64,000 nt of DNA from Pseudomonas sp. TTU2014-080ASC (GTDB lineage Bacteria; Pseudomonadota; Gammaproteobacteria; Pseudomonadales; Pseudomonadaceae), in assembly GCF_001446935.1 (NCBI RefSeq), contig NZ_LKKK01000011.1, forward strand, positions 847,794-911,793. Reading direction: 5' to 3'. The position numbers and the translations under genes are program-made. The notes beneath the pieces are model-generated. The model searched no databases. It saw only the letters and a list, made by a program, of their open reading frames with translations, and was not told where the DNA came from. The number at the start of each line of letters is the position of its first letter. Position 1 is the stretch's first letter. This document shows, one piece after another, positions 7,597-16,412 of the stretch.

Positions 7597-8352
7597 ATGA
7601 GTCTGATGGATTTTGTTCTCAATGTAGTGTTAGGCGCGGTGCTTGGCAGTCTGGGTGGGCTATTTGGTATTGGCGGCGGCCTGATTGCGATTCCAGCGCT
7701 TGGGGTGCTATTCGGCCTTGATCAACAACTGGCGCAAGGCACGGCGCTGGTGATGGTGGTGCCTAATGTGATGCTGGCTTTGTGGCGTTATCACCAGCGC
7801 AACCGCATCAATCCACGGCACGCGCTGATCCTAGCGGCCAGCGGCTTTGTCTTTGCGCTACTGGGGGCGCGCTGGGCTGTTAGTCTGGACGCCGAACAAA
7901 TGCGAATAGCCTTTATAGTGTTTCTAGTCCTGCTGGCGTTTTATACCGTGCTGCGTTTGTTCAGTCCTGCGGTCCATAGCAGCGGCGAGCTACGTTATCC
8001 GTGGCCGTGGCTCGGTATGTTGGGCGCTGGAGCCGGTCTGACAGGCGGGCTGCTCGCGGTTGGCGGTGCGGTGGTGGCGACACCTGTTCTGACGATGGTG
8101 TTCGGGGTAACGCAGGTTGCGGCACAGGGGCTTTCGCTAGCTCTGGCGTTGCCTAGCACGGTGGTGACGCTGGTGACTTATGCGCTGCACGATCATGTCA
8201 ATTGGCTGCTGGCCATCCCGCTGGCCATAGGTGGCTTGCTGAGTATTAGTTGGGGGGTGCGGCTCGCACATGCCTTGCCTGAGCGTGTATTGAAGGCTTT
8301 GTTCGCTGTATTCCTGCTGGTTTGTGCGGTGCTGTTGGGGCTTAAAGTCTGA
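7597..8352 (+). CDS. TauE/SafE-family membrane transporter
   Basis: A 251-residue inner-membrane protein with about eight hydrophobic segments. It has the two repeated Gly-rich signatures of the TauE/SafE family: GSLGGLFGIGGGLIAIPAL near the N-terminus and GAGAGLTGGLLAVGGAVVATPVL in the second half. I chose the ATG at 7597, preceded by AGGAGG; the longer ORF upstream lacks a site. Family members export sulfite, sulfoacetate or similar organic anions. It is divergent from a LysR gene. Its last 11 bp overlap the end of the convergent LysR gene at 8342. Confidence 0.85.
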   Translation: MSLMDFVLNVVLGAVLGSLGGLFGIGGGLIAIPALGVLFGLDQQLAQGTALVMVVPNVMLALWRYHQRNRINPRHALILAASGFVFALLGARWAVSLDAEQMRIAFIVFLVLLAFYTVLRLFSPAVHSSGELRYPWPWLGMLGAGAGLTGGLLAVGGAVVATPVLTMVFGVTQVAAQGLSLALALPSTVVTLVTYALHDHVNWLLAIPLAIGGLLSISWGVRLAHALPERVLKALFAVFLLVCAVLLGLKV

Positions 8353-9196
8353 AACCTTCGATGATGTATTCAGCCAGGGTTTCGCTGACCTGATTCCGTC
8401 GCCGTGGGTTGTGCATCAGAACGATGCTGGCCGTTGGCAGTGCAGGCATGGACTCCGCTTCGCTGAGTATCTGTAGCTCGGCTGGAATCAAGCTTTGCAA
8501 CTGAGCGGTAATCGCCAGACCTGCGCTGGTAACGGCCATAATCGCAGAGAGGCCGGCACTGGTATAAGCAACCCGATAATCACGGCCTATCCCATCAAGA
8601 GCGTTGCGCACCCAGCCGTTACAAAAGCAAGGTGGGGTGAACAGTGCCAGGGGCAAGGTCTGCATTTCGTGCAAGTTGCTGCCGCGAGCCTGTGCCCAAG
8701 CCAGCTGTTCCTGACGTAATAGCTGGCCGTTTTCGTTGCCTGGCTCACGGGTGACTATGGTCAGATCCAAGTCCTGACGTTGCAGCAGTTGAGTACTTGG
8801 CTCGCAGTGCATCTCCACCTGAATCAGAGGGTAAGTCTGGGCGAAGCGCAATAGGATGCTGGGCATAAAGCGCATGACGTAATCATCTGGTGTACCTATG
8901 CGCACGGTACCGACCATATGTGGCTCGCGCATGCTATTGAGCACTTCGGCATGCAACTTGAGGATTCGTCGGGCGTAGCCCAATAGCAGCTGGCCTTCGA
9001 CTGTCAGGCTGACTTGCCGGCCATCCCTGACAAAGAGTGCGCGCTGCAAAACGTCATCTTCCAGGCGTTTGATCTGCATGCTGACCGCTGATTGTGTGCG
9101 GTTAACCACTTCAGCGGCGCGGGTAAAACCGCCGTGTTCAACAATGGCGACGAATGTACGCAGCAGTTCGCTGTCGATGCTCGGGTAGTGGCTCAT
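8342..9196 (-). CDS. LysR-family regulator next to a DUF1127 gene
   Basis: A 284-residue LTTR. The HTH at residues ~8-66 reads LRTFVAIVEHGGFTRAAEVVNRTQSAVSMQIKRLE, followed by an effector domain opening MVGTVRIGTPDDYVMRFMP. It resembles the HexA/LrhA-type subgroup. It lies head to head with a DUF1127 gene at 9294, a pairing seen repeatedly in Pseudomonas genomes. Its 3' end overlaps the convergent TauE gene by 11 bp. The target is unknown; the adjacent DUF1127 gene is the obvious candidate. Confidence 0.85.
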   Translation of the reverse strand: MSHYPSIDSELLRTFVAIVEHGGFTRAAEVVNRTQSAVSMQIKRLEDDVLQRALFVRDGRQVSLTVEGQLLLGYARRILKLHAEVLNSMREPHMVGTVRIGTPDDYVMRFMPSILLRFAQTYPLIQVEMHCEPSTQLLQRQDLDLTIVTREPGNENGQLLRQEQLAWAQARGSNLHEMQTLPLALFTPPCFCNGWVRNALDGIGRDYRVAYTSAGLSAIMAVTSAGLAITAQLQSLIPAELQILSEAESMPALPTASIVLMHNPRRRNQVSETLAEYIIEGFRL

Positions 9197-9293
9197 TCAT
9201 CAACCTCTGGAATGGATTGCATAAGAAAGATTCGTTTGATTGATGTTAGTGGCGGCGCAACACTCTCGCCAAGCTCTAAAGGAGGGCGACGAG

Positions 9294-9527
9294 ATGAGTG
9301 GTCAACAGACTTTCAACAAATTTGCTTTGCTCGTGAAGGCAGTGCCGGATGCTGCGCCAGCCATGCGCAGAGTGGTTCGCCAAGTGCTGCGTTGGTGGCA
9401 GCTGGCCCGGCAGCGGAGGCGTCTAGCGGCACTTGATGAATGCGCACTCAAAGACTTAGGGCTGAGCAGGGCAGATGCAATACAGGAAAGTGAGCGGCCT
9501 TTCTGGGATGATCCTCTGTCTCGTTAG
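9294..9527 (+). CDS. DUF1127 (YjiS-like) small basic protein
   Basis: A 77-residue protein ending in the DUF1127 motif: WWQLARQRRRLAALDECALKDLGLSRADA, an Arg-rich helix followed by a conserved LxxLDDxxLxDLGLxR pattern. The start at 9294 is set by AAAGGAGGG 8 nt upstream. In other bacteria, short DUF1127 proteins act as RNA-binding or phosphate/stress-linked regulators; the role here is unknown. The divergent LysR gene probably regulates it. Confidence 0.85.
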   Translation: MSGQQTFNKFALLVKAVPDAAPAMRRVVRQVLRWWQLARQRRRLAALDECALKDLGLSRADAIQESERPFWDDPLSR

Positions 9528-9567
9528 TCACAGGATGCGGCTACAGGCTTGGTGAGTGAGTGGTGTG

Positions 9568-10497
9568 ATGAGTGGAGTGCGTAAAGAGGCTGATCTGTTT
9601 CTGTTCGGTCTGATGGTGCTGCTGTGTGCTCTGTGGGGATCGCAGGGGGTTGTTATCAAACTGGCTGCGCAGGATGTTGCAGCGATGATGCAGGTCGCTT
9701 TGCGTTCGGGGATCGCTGCGTTGCTGGTGGCCTGTGTGCTGTTATGGCGTCGTGACTGTCAGGGCTGGATCGGCAGTACATGGCGTCCCGGCGTGCTGGC
9801 TGGGACGCTGTTTTGCCTTGAGTTTTTGTTTATTGCCCAGGGGCTGCAATACACCACAGCATCGCATATGTCTGTGCTGCTCTATACCGCGCCTATTTTC
9901 TCTGCATTGGGCCTGCACCTGATGCTGGTCAGTGAACGCTTGCGTTGGTTGCAGTGGGTAGGCGTATGCGTGTGCTTTATAGGCATTCTGGTGGCTTTTG
10001 CCTGGGGCATAGAGTTCTCGGATCTGAAGGGGCGAGTGCTGTTCGGTGATGCTTTGGGTTTGTTGGCGGGAATAGCTTTTGGCGGGACTACTGTCGTCGT
10101 ACGCGGATCACGTTTGTCCGAGGCACCAGTGCCCCTGACGCTGTTTTACCAGTTGGGCACTGCAACTGTGTTGTTGCTGATTTATGCGCTCGTGTCGGGG
10201 CAGGTGAAGCCGCTGGTTTGGAGTTATCTAAGCGTGGGTAGCGTGCTGTATCAGGGAGTGTTGGTCTCTTTCTTCAGCTATCTGGCGTGGTTTTGGTTGT
10301 TGCGCCGCTATTTGGCTTCGAATATCGGTGTATTTGCTTTTATGACGCCGATGTACGGCGTGCTGTTTGGCGTGCTGATTCTCGACGAGCCTCTCACCGC
10401 TAATTTCATTGTCGGTGCGTTGTTGGTGTTACTGGGCATCATGCTAGTAAGCAATCACGCCTTGATTTCACGGCATTTGCTGCGGGTGAGAGGCTGA
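9568..10497 (+). CDS. EamA-type drug/metabolite transporter
   Basis: About 309 residues with ten predicted membrane helices in two EamA repeats (LLCALWGSQGVVIKLA... and LLAGIAFGGTTVVVRG...LDEPLTANFIVGALLVLLG). I preferred the ATG at 9568 to an in-frame GTG at 9556; neither has a strong ribosome site. It is an inner-membrane exporter of small metabolites; the substrate cannot be deduced. It stands alone between the DUF1127 gene and pyrF. Confidence 0.85.
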   Translation: MSGVRKEADLFLFGLMVLLCALWGSQGVVIKLAAQDVAAMMQVALRSGIAALLVACVLLWRRDCQGWIGSTWRPGVLAGTLFCLEFLFIAQGLQYTTASHMSVLLYTAPIFSALGLHLMLVSERLRWLQWVGVCVCFIGILVAFAWGIEFSDLKGRVLFGDALGLLAGIAFGGTTVVVRGSRLSEAPVPLTLFYQLGTATVLLLIYALVSGQVKPLVWSYLSVGSVLYQGVLVSFFSYLAWFWLLRRYLASNIGVFAFMTPMYGVLFGVLILDEPLTANFIVGALLVLLGIMLVSNHALISRHLLRVRG

Positions 10498-10587
10498 GTT
10501 TGTGGGGATGATCAGTGCCGAGTGCGGCAAGCGGGCGGCGCTTCCGCTACAATGCGCGGCGAATTTGCTTAGCCGAGAGCCTGTACC

Positions 10588-11286
10588 ATGTCCGCTTGCC
10601 AGACCCCCATCATCGTTGCCCTGGATTTCCCGACCCGCGCTGCCGCTTTGGCGCTGGCTGATCAGCTTGATCCCAAGTTGTGCCGGGTGAAAGTCGGTAA
10701 GGAGCTGTTCACCAGTAGCGGTGCTGACGTGGTTGGCACATTGGCTGAGCGGGGCTTTGAGGTCTTCCTGGACCTGAAATTCCACGATATTCCCAACACC
10801 ACCGCCATGGCCGTTAAGGCCGCTGCCGAGATGGGGGTGTGGATGGTTAACGTGCACTGTTCCGGTGGGCAGCGCATGATGGCGGCCTGCCGTGAAACGC
10901 TGGATAAACTGAGCGGTGCAAAGCCGCTGCTGATTGGCGTAACGGTGCTGACCAGCATGGAGCGTGAAGACCTGGCCGGTATCGGTTTGGATGTTGAGCC
11001 ACAGGAGCAGGTGCTGCGCCTGGCTGCTTTGGCAGAAAAATCTGGGATGGACGGCTTGGTGTGTTCAGCTCAGGAAGCTCCGGCACTCAAGGGGGCTTTT
11101 CCGTCACTGAAGTTGGTCACGCCGGGCATTCGTCCTGCAGGCAGCGCTCAGGATGATCAACGCCGCATTCTGACACCGCGTCAGGCGATGGAGGCAGGCT
11201 CGGATTATCTGGTGATTGGTCGTCCGATCAGTCAGGCAGCCAATCCGGCTCAGGCGCTGGCCGCAGTTGCAGCTGAGCTGGCCTGA
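10588..11286 (+). CDS. pyrF: orotidine 5'-phosphate decarboxylase
   Basis: Final step of de novo UMP synthesis: OMP to UMP plus CO2. The 232-residue TIM barrel has the active-site stretch [20 protein letters not shown] (Asp-x-Lys-x-x-Asp), the phosphate loop VTPGIRPAG and the closing DYLVIGRPI. Length is standard for the bacterial short form. The start is the ATG at 10588. It is followed 43 bp later by queF. Confidence 0.97.
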   Translation: MSACQTPIIVALDFPTRAAALALADQLDPKLCRVKVGKELFTSSGADVVGTLAERGFEVFLDLKFHDIPNTTAMAVKAAAEMGVWMVNVHCSGGQRMMAACRETLDKLSGAKPLLIGVTVLTSMEREDLAGIGLDVEPQEQVLRLAALAEKSGMDGLVCSAQEAPALKGAFPSLKLVTPGIRPAGSAQDDQRRILTPRQAMEAGSDYLVIGRPISQAANPAQALAAVAAELA

Positions 11287-11329
11287 GCGCCTGGCTTAAC
11301 TTTTCCCGTTTCTTGATAGCAGGTTTTTT

Positions 11330-12160
11330 ATGCATCCCGCTGCTGAAGATTCGCCACTGGGTAAATCCAGCGAATATGTCGCGACGTACACGCCGTCGCT
11401 GCTGTTTCCCATTCCCCGCGCAGCCAAATGGGCGGAGCTGGGGTTAAGCGCCGAGACCTTACCTTATCAAGGCGTAGACTTTTGGAACTGTTTCGAACTG
11501 TCCTGGCTGCTGCCATCTGGCAAACCTGTGGTGGCCATGGGTGAATTTGCGATTCCGGCGGACTCGCCCAATATCATTGAGTCCAAGTCGTTCAAGCTGT
11601 ACCTGAACTCGCTGAATCAGACAGTGTTCAGCGATGCCGAGCAGTTACAAGGCGTTCTGGTCAAGGACCTGTCAGCAGCAGCGGGCAAGCCTGTTGCTGT
11701 GCGGGTTCGCAGTTTGGCGGAGGTCACGGCAGAAGGTGTATCGGTGCCTGAGGGGGAGTGCATTGATGAGCTGGATGTCAGCATCAGTAACTACGAGCAG
11801 CCGGCTCCTGAATTGCTCCGTTGTGATGCGTCGAAGCAGGTTGAAGAAGCGCTGCACAGTCATTTGCTAAAGTCGAACTGTCCAGTAACAGGACAGCCAG
11901 ATTGGGGCACTGTAGTGGTGAAGTATCGCGGGCCTGCGGTAGATCGCAGCAGCTTTCTGGCGTATTTGGTGAGCTTCCGCCAGCACGCGGACTTCCATGA
12001 GCAGTGTGTGGAGCGCATTTTTCTCGATTTACAGCGCCTGCTCCAGCCGCAATCACTGACGGTGTATGCGCGTTATGTCCGTCGTGGCGGATTGGATATC
12101 AACCCTTACCGCAGTACTGAGGCCATCAGTCCGGCCAATCAGCGTCTGGTGCGCCAATAA
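11330..12160 (+). CDS. queF: NADPH-dependent 7-cyano-7-deazaguanine reductase (long form)
   Basis: Reduces the nitrile of preQ0 to the amine of preQ1 in queuosine synthesis. The 276 residues are the two-T-fold (YqfB-like, unimodular tandem) form found in gammaproteobacteria. Signature [15 protein letters not shown] is the QueF substrate and NADPH motif. The nucleophilic Cys is in [14 protein letters not shown], with the nearby Asp. The start is the ATG at 11330. It ends at a strong bidirectional terminator shared with the DUF4404 gene. Confidence 0.95.
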   Translation: MHPAAEDSPLGKSSEYVATYTPSLLFPIPRAAKWAELGLSAETLPYQGVDFWNCFELSWLLPSGKPVVAMGEFAIPADSPNIIESKSFKLYLNSLNQTVFSDAEQLQGVLVKDLSAAAGKPVAVRVRSLAEVTAEGVSVPEGECIDELDVSISNYEQPAPELLRCDASKQVEEALHSHLLKSNCPVTGQPDWGTVVVKYRGPAVDRSSFLAYLVSFRQHADFHEQCVERIFLDLQRLLQPQSLTVYARYVRRGGLDINPYRSTEAISPANQRLVRQ

Positions 12161-12161
12161 T

Positions 12162-12191
12162 AAAAACCCCAGCCTACGTGCTGGGGTTTTT
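12162..12191. terminator. bidirectional terminator between queF and DUF4404 gene
   Basis: AAAAACCCCAGC and GCTGGGGTTTTT pair around CTACGT, serving both convergent genes. Confidence 0.9.
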
Positions 12192-12201
12192 ATTTCCTCT
12201 C

Positions 12202-12468
12202 TTAAATACCGATGTTGGCCAGCGTTTGCAGGATATTGCGCAAGGTACCGGCCAGAGTTGGATGGCTGCTTTCAAAGCGTTCGATGGCAAGGTTGACGCC
12301 ATCCACTAGGTTGGCGTCAGGCGCGGCTGCCATTTGCTCGGCCAGTTGCAGCTCAATTTCCTGGCTCAGAATAAAAAGCTCCGTGCGTTCTTCCGTGCTC
12401 AGCTGAGTCTGTTCGGACAGTTGCTTACGCAGGTCCTGTAACTGTTGTTGCAGTTGGGTCGTCGGCAT
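12202..12468 (-). CDS. DUF4404-family small protein
   Basis: An 88-residue, Gln/Glu-rich, probably coiled-coil protein (QLQQQLQDLRKQLSEQTQLS) ending in AIERFESSHPTLAGTLRNI, the pattern of the Pseudomonas DUF4404 family. The start at 12468 follows AGGGAGATCCTG; the longer upstream start lacks a site. The function is unknown. It lies downstream of a HAD-fold gene on the same strand, 119 bp apart. Confidence 0.8.
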   Translation of the reverse strand: MPTTQLQQQLQDLRKQLSEQTQLSTEERTELFILSQEIELQLAEQMAAAPDANLVDGVNLAIERFESSHPTLAGTLRNILQTLANIGI

Positions 12469-12587
12469 CAGGATCTCCCTTACTTGGCAGAGCGGCATAA
12501 CAGCTCAATCACGAAGTACCTCACCTTGAAGACTAATCCATCGTCACCGGCCTTGCTTGCTCTGGATCAAGCTCAGACTCAGGCTGA

Positions 12588-13214
12588 CTAAGGCTTCTCA
12601 CCTTTGACTCGTCGTTGAGTGATATCCGCGAGGCACTCAGGCACATCTGTGATCTGATCAATCACTGAGTGTACGCCCATGCGGTACAGCGTTAGGATTG
12701 CAGTGCTACGTAGGTCATCTCTGCGGCCTTGTGGCAGGGCTTGCCATGCCTCTTGAGAATATCCGCAGAGCGAACCGCATACCGCCAAACCGACAGTCCA
12801 CAAGCCCGCATTCAATCCAGCCTGCAGTACCAGAGGATTGCCGCTGACCAGAATGCAGCCATGAATTGAAGGGGCGTTTAGAGTGGCCAGAGCCTGCCAT
12901 AGGCTGTCTGGAGCAGGCAGGCTACGACCGCTGTCCAGTGTGATTCCGGGCAGGTCGGCCGGTAGTTGAGTACTCAGGACTTTTGTCAGTGTTGGTCCCA
13001 AGGTCTCGACCCATGCACAGGTGATGGCCTGGCTCTGCAGTTGCTGGGCAACAGACACGGCTCCCCGAATGGGCTGCGCCAAGTCTGCAATTGCTGGCTG
13101 GATATTGGGCGAGGTGCTTTCAGCTGTGTTGTTCAGGGATGATGCGCGCGCGCCAAAATCCACCAGGCAGCCAGAAAGGCTAAATAGAACTGCATTGAGG
13201 GCAGGTGTGTTCAT
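12588..13214 (-). CDS. HAD-fold phosphonatase-like protein lacking the catalytic Asp
   Basis: About 208 residues. It resembles phosphonoacetaldehyde hydrolase-type HAD proteins over motif I and the cap (LVDFGARASS near the N-terminus, later GCILVSGNPLVLQAGLNAGLWTVGLAVCGS like the HAD GDT/motif IV region). The motif I nucleophile is missing: the strand reads VLFSLSGCLVDFG where phosphonatases have a D-x-A-G-T-x-V-D-F-G pattern, so Asp is replaced by Ser. Start 13214 is placed by GGGATGG upstream; ATGs at 13226 and further up are also possible. It is likely non-catalytic or has a changed activity. It lies between DUF4404 and mlaA. Confidence 0.6.
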   Translation of the reverse strand: MNTPALNAVLFSLSGCLVDFGARASSLNNTAESTSPNIQPAIADLAQPIRGAVSVAQQLQSQAITCAWVETLGPTLTKVLSTQLPADLPGITLDSGRSLPAPDSLWQALATLNAPSIHGCILVSGNPLVLQAGLNAGLWTVGLAVCGSLCGYSQEAWQALPQGRRDDLRSTAILTLYRMGVHSVIDQITDVPECLADITQRRVKGEKP

Positions 13215-13423
13215 GGGCCATCCCATTGTTAGTCTGACTAACAATATGAAACTAGAATGACGTTCATGTGACGTTACCGCCCGGCTGGGTGTGAACGCTG
13301 TCAGTACTCACGCTGATTTTTGTTGTTTATATAAAGACATTGCTGCTGTTGAAGAGATGGCGCTTTATACTTCGAAACTTGATGTCAGGCAGAATGCTGC
13401 CGGCAATACGAGGAGTAAACCGG

Positions 13424-14125
13424 ATGCAAGTAACCGCTGAGAACTGGCTCAAGCCGTTGAGCCGATTGGCTGCCTGTGCAAGTTTTGCGTTACTGCCAGT
13501 TGTAGCGTGTGCCAGTGAAGATGACCCGTGGGAGGGTTACAACCGCTTTATGTTTGAGGTCAACGATACCGTTGATGCTTACACCTTAAAGCCACTTGCC
13601 AAAGGATATCAGGCTGTAACCCCGGACTTTCTTGAAGATGGCGTGCACAACGTGTTCCGCAATATCGGAGACGTGAGCAATCTGGCCAACAACCTGCTTC
13701 AGGGCAAATTGCACAACGCTGGGGTTGATACCAGTCGTCTGATCGTTAACACCACGTTCGGCGTACTGGGCTTTTTTGATGTGGGCACCAAGATGGGCCT
13801 GCAGCGCAGCGATGAAGACTTCGGTCAAACGCTGGGCAAGTGGGGCGTAGGTAGTGGCCCTTACGTGGTTCTGCCGTTGTTGGGGCCGAGCACAGTGCGC
13901 GATGCCATCGGCAAGGTGCCAGATGCTTACCTGACAGCACCGGCTGCTATTGATCATGTACCAACACGCAATACAGTAATTGCGGTTCAGGCAGTGGATC
14001 TCCGCGCCAGTTTGCTGAAGGCCGAGCGCTTGGTCAGCGGCGATAAATACATTTTCCTGCGCAACGCGTACTTGCAAAATCGTGAGTTCCGCGTCAAAGA
14101 CGGGCAGGTTGAAGACGACTTTTAA
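13424..14125 (+). CDS. mlaA: outer-membrane lipoprotein MlaA (VacJ)
   Basis: Removes mislocalised phospholipids from the outer leaflet of the outer membrane and passes them to MlaC. The 233 residues start at the ATG at 13424 (AGGAG 9 nt upstream). The signal peptide ends in lipobox VVAC with Cys29. The mature part has the family signature DPWEGYNRFMFEVNDTVDAY, then LNNxxQGK-like and the GPxxxRDAIG stretch LLGPSTVRDAIGK. It is followed by a terminator. The Mla ABC genes are not in this window, which is normal. Confidence 0.93.
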   Translation: MQVTAENWLKPLSRLAACASFALLPVVACASEDDPWEGYNRFMFEVNDTVDAYTLKPLAKGYQAVTPDFLEDGVHNVFRNIGDVSNLANNLLQGKLHNAGVDTSRLIVNTTFGVLGFFDVGTKMGLQRSDEDFGQTLGKWGVGSGPYVVLPLLGPSTVRDAIGKVPDAYLTAPAAIDHVPTRNTVIAVQAVDLRASLLKAERLVSGDKYIFLRNAYLQNREFRVKDGQVEDDF

Positions 14126-14136
14126 TCTTCCCCCTG

Positions 14137-14166
14137 AAAAATGGCGGCCAGTGTGCCGCCATTTTT
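14137..14166. terminator. terminator between mlaA and the PilZ gene
   Basis: AAAAATGGCGGC and GCCGCCATTTTT pair around CAGTGT. It is usable from both sides by the two convergent genes. Confidence 0.9.
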
Positions 14167-14178
14167 GTATCACTACAT

Positions 14179-14478
14179 TTACTTCATCTGCAGGATGGCG
14201 AGCCCCAGCGATTGCTTGCCGTTTTCAAGAAGGTTGACCCTGACAACCTCAGCCTCCGCTTCGAGCCCGCGCAACTCACTGTGATCAGAAGCGATATGCA
14301 CCTGTACCTTATCGCCGAGCCTGACGTTGCTTGCAGCCTCAAGCTGCATCCCGGTGCTTGATAAATCAAGGCATACGGCGGGGATCTCCTTACCGTCATG
14401 GTGCAGGCTTACAGCTGCTTCCATACGCATGCGGATGTAGTCGCGTTTCTCGCTGTAGGCTCGGTCAGGTGAGCTCAT
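14179..14478 (-). CDS. PilZ-domain c-di-GMP-binding protein
   Basis: A 99-residue single PilZ domain. It has both ligand motifs: RxxxR in KRDYIRMRM and DxSxxG in CLDLSSTGM. It should therefore bind cyclic di-GMP, unlike PilZ proteins that have lost these residues. I chose the ATG at 14478, seven nt after GAGGA; the ATG six bases upstream lies too close to that site. It is divergent from rssB and next to mlaA, as in other pseudomonads. The partner protein is unknown. Confidence 0.85.
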   Translation of the reverse strand: MSSPDRAYSEKRDYIRMRMEAAVSLHHDGKEIPAVCLDLSSTGMQLEAASNVRLGDKVQVHIASDHSELRGLEAEAEVVRVNLLENGKQSLGLAILQMK

Positions 14479-14686
14479 GGGCATTTCCTCTTTTGGTCAG
14501 GGGGTGCAGCCTTCTTATTAAACCGGCTTATTTAAGGCCGAAAGTCTCTCTTGGACAACCGTTATCAGCTTGAATCGTGGTCCGGATGGGAGTACCGTCT
14601 GCGCCTGAATATGTGCCGAGTACGCATGTTTCATGTTTTAGGTTTGGCGTACCAACTTGGCCCGGCGCAGTTTGTCTGGAAATCTC

Positions 14687-15871
14687 ATGCACAAAACCAG
14701 TGCCACGCTGCTGATAATTGACGACGACGATGTAGTGCGAGCCAGTTTGGCTGCCTACCTTGAAGACAGTGGTTTTCACGTGCTGCAAGCCTCAAACGGC
14801 CTGCAGGGGCTGGACGTCTTCCAAAGCAAGTCTCCTGATTTGGTCATCTGTGATCTGCGCATGCCGCAAGTTGACGGATTGGAGCTGATTCGCCGAATTA
14901 ATGCACTTCAGGTTGAAACCCCGGTAATTGTGGTTTCTGGCGCTGGGGTGATGTCTGATGCCGTTGAGGCTCTGCGTTTGGGGGCTGTCGACTACCTGAT
15001 CAAACCCTTGGCTGATCTAGCTGTGCTTGAGCACTCCGTGCATCGCGCGCTGGATCGAGCTAGTTTGCGCAAAGAGAACCAACGCTATCGTGAGGAGCTT
15101 GAGGCCGCCAATCGCGAGCTTCAGGCCAGCCTGCACCTGCTTCAGGAGGATCAGAACGCAGGGCGACAGGTGCAGATGAATATGCTGCCGGAGACGCCTG
15201 GGGAGATTGATGAGTTCAGCTTTGCCCATCAAATCATCCCGTCTCTTTACCTCTCAGGTGACTTCGTCGACTACTTCCGTGTAGATGACTCGCGCATCGC
15301 CTTTTATTTGGCCGATGTTTCTGGTCATGGCGCGTCATCGGCATTCATCACCGTATTGCTTAAGTTTATGACCACTCGTCTGTTGTACGAGTCGCGTCGT
15401 TCCGGTGTTTTGCCGGATTTCAAGCCATCAGAGGTGTTGGGGCACATCAATCGCGGGTTGATCAACTGCAAGCTGGGCAAGCACGTCACCATGCTCGGTG
15501 GGGTGATTGATCAAAATAGTAATCGCCTGACCTACAGCATCGGCGGACATCTGCCTCTGCCTGTGCTGTTCACTGACGGCAAGGCTCAGTATCTGGAAGG
15601 GCGCGGCTTACCGGTTGGTCTGTTCCAGGAAGCTGAATATTCTGATCTGGAGCTGGACTTGCCAGAGTCCTTTAGTCTGACGCTCCTGTCTGATGGGATT
15701 TTTGACCTGCTGCCTGGAGACACGCTCAAGGACAAAGAAGCGCAACTGCCCCGTATTATTGAGTCTGCGGGCGGCTCGTTGGATGGTTTGCGTGAAGCCT
15801 TTGGGCTGGCCAAGTTACACGATATGCCGGATGATATTGCGTTGCTGGTGTTAAGCAGGAACCTTGCATGA
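14687..15871 (+). CDS. rssB: response regulator fused to a PP2C phosphatase
   Basis: A 394-residue protein. REC domain at residues ~7-120 with phosphoacceptor Asp56 (VICDLRMPQVDG) and acidic cluster DDDD. A coiled-coil linker (RENQRYREELEAANRELQ-like) follows, then a SpoIIE/PP2C phosphatase domain (FVDYFRVDD, LADVSGHGASSAF, LLSDGIFDLLPGD). It probably dephosphorylates the STAS protein encoded just downstream, with which it overlaps by four bases (ATGA), in a partner-switching module. Pseudomonas aeruginosa has the same pair near tal and mlaA. The upstream kinase is not in the window. Confidence 0.87.
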   Translation: MHKTSATLLIIDDDDVVRASLAAYLEDSGFHVLQASNGLQGLDVFQSKSPDLVICDLRMPQVDGLELIRRINALQVETPVIVVSGAGVMSDAVEALRLGAVDYLIKPLADLAVLEHSVHRALDRASLRKENQRYREELEAANRELQASLHLLQEDQNAGRQVQMNMLPETPGEIDEFSFAHQIIPSLYLSGDFVDYFRVDDSRIAFYLADVSGHGASSAFITVLLKFMTTRLLYESRRSGVLPDFKPSEVLGHINRGLINCKLGKHVTMLGGVIDQNSNRLTYSIGGHLPLPVLFTDGKAQYLEGRGLPVGLFQEAEYSDLELDLPESFSLTLLSDGIFDLLPGDTLKDKEAQLPRIIESAGGSLDGLREAFGLAKLHDMPDDIALLVLSRNLA

Positions 15872-16362
15872 GCCTTGGGATGAATCCTGGTCGAATTCAA
15901 TTTGCTGAGCAGGATGGGACTTTTGTTCTGAAGTTTGTCGGTGAAGTTCGCCTGACACTCTGTTCCGCTTTGGATGCGACTATTGAGAAGATTTTCACTG
16001 CGCTGAATTTTTCGGCAATCGTGATTGATCTGACAGAAACACGCAGTATCGACAGTACGACGCTGGGTTTGCTGGCCAAGTTGTCGATTTTGTCGCGGCA
16101 GAAAATCGGTTTGTTGCCGACTGTAGTGACTACCCACGAGGACATTACGCGCTTGTTGCTGTCCATGGGCTTTGACCAGGTGTTTAACATCGTTCAAAAG
16201 CCGGTGGAGTGCCCTGACAGCCTGAACGATTTGCCGTCACAGGACGAGTCGGAAGATGTGGTGCGTTCCCGCGTGCTGGAGGCTCACCGGATTCTGATGA
16301 GCCTTAATGAATCCAACCGCGAAGCCTTTCATGACTTGGTCAATGCATTAGAGCATCATTGA
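15868..16362 (+). CDS. rssC: STAS-domain anti-sigma-factor antagonist
   Basis: 164 residues; a STAS domain at about 8-110 with the phosphorylatable Ser region ETRSIDSTTLGLLAKL, then a C-terminal extension of ~50 residues with helices (VRSRVLEAHRILMSLNESNREAFHDLV). The start codon overlaps the rssB stop, so translation is coupled. Known partner-switch logic: the PP2C partner removes a phosphate from this Ser and frees the antagonist to bind an anti-sigma factor or another target. The target is unknown here. A terminator follows. Confidence 0.87.
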   Translation: MSLGMNPGRIQFAEQDGTFVLKFVGEVRLTLCSALDATIEKIFTALNFSAIVIDLTETRSIDSTTLGLLAKLSILSRQKIGLLPTVVTTHEDITRLLLSMGFDQVFNIVQKPVECPDSLNDLPSQDESEDVVRSRVLEAHRILMSLNESNREAFHDLVNALEHH

Positions 16363-16374
16363 TGCTGACTGCTT

Positions 16375-16412
16375 AAACAAACAGGGCGCTCATTGAGCGC
16401 CCTGTTTGTTTT
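16375..16412. terminator. bidirectional terminator between rssC and tal
   Basis: AACAGGGCGCTC and GAGCGCCCTGTT pair around ATT, with A and T runs on either side, serving the convergent genes. Confidence 0.9.
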
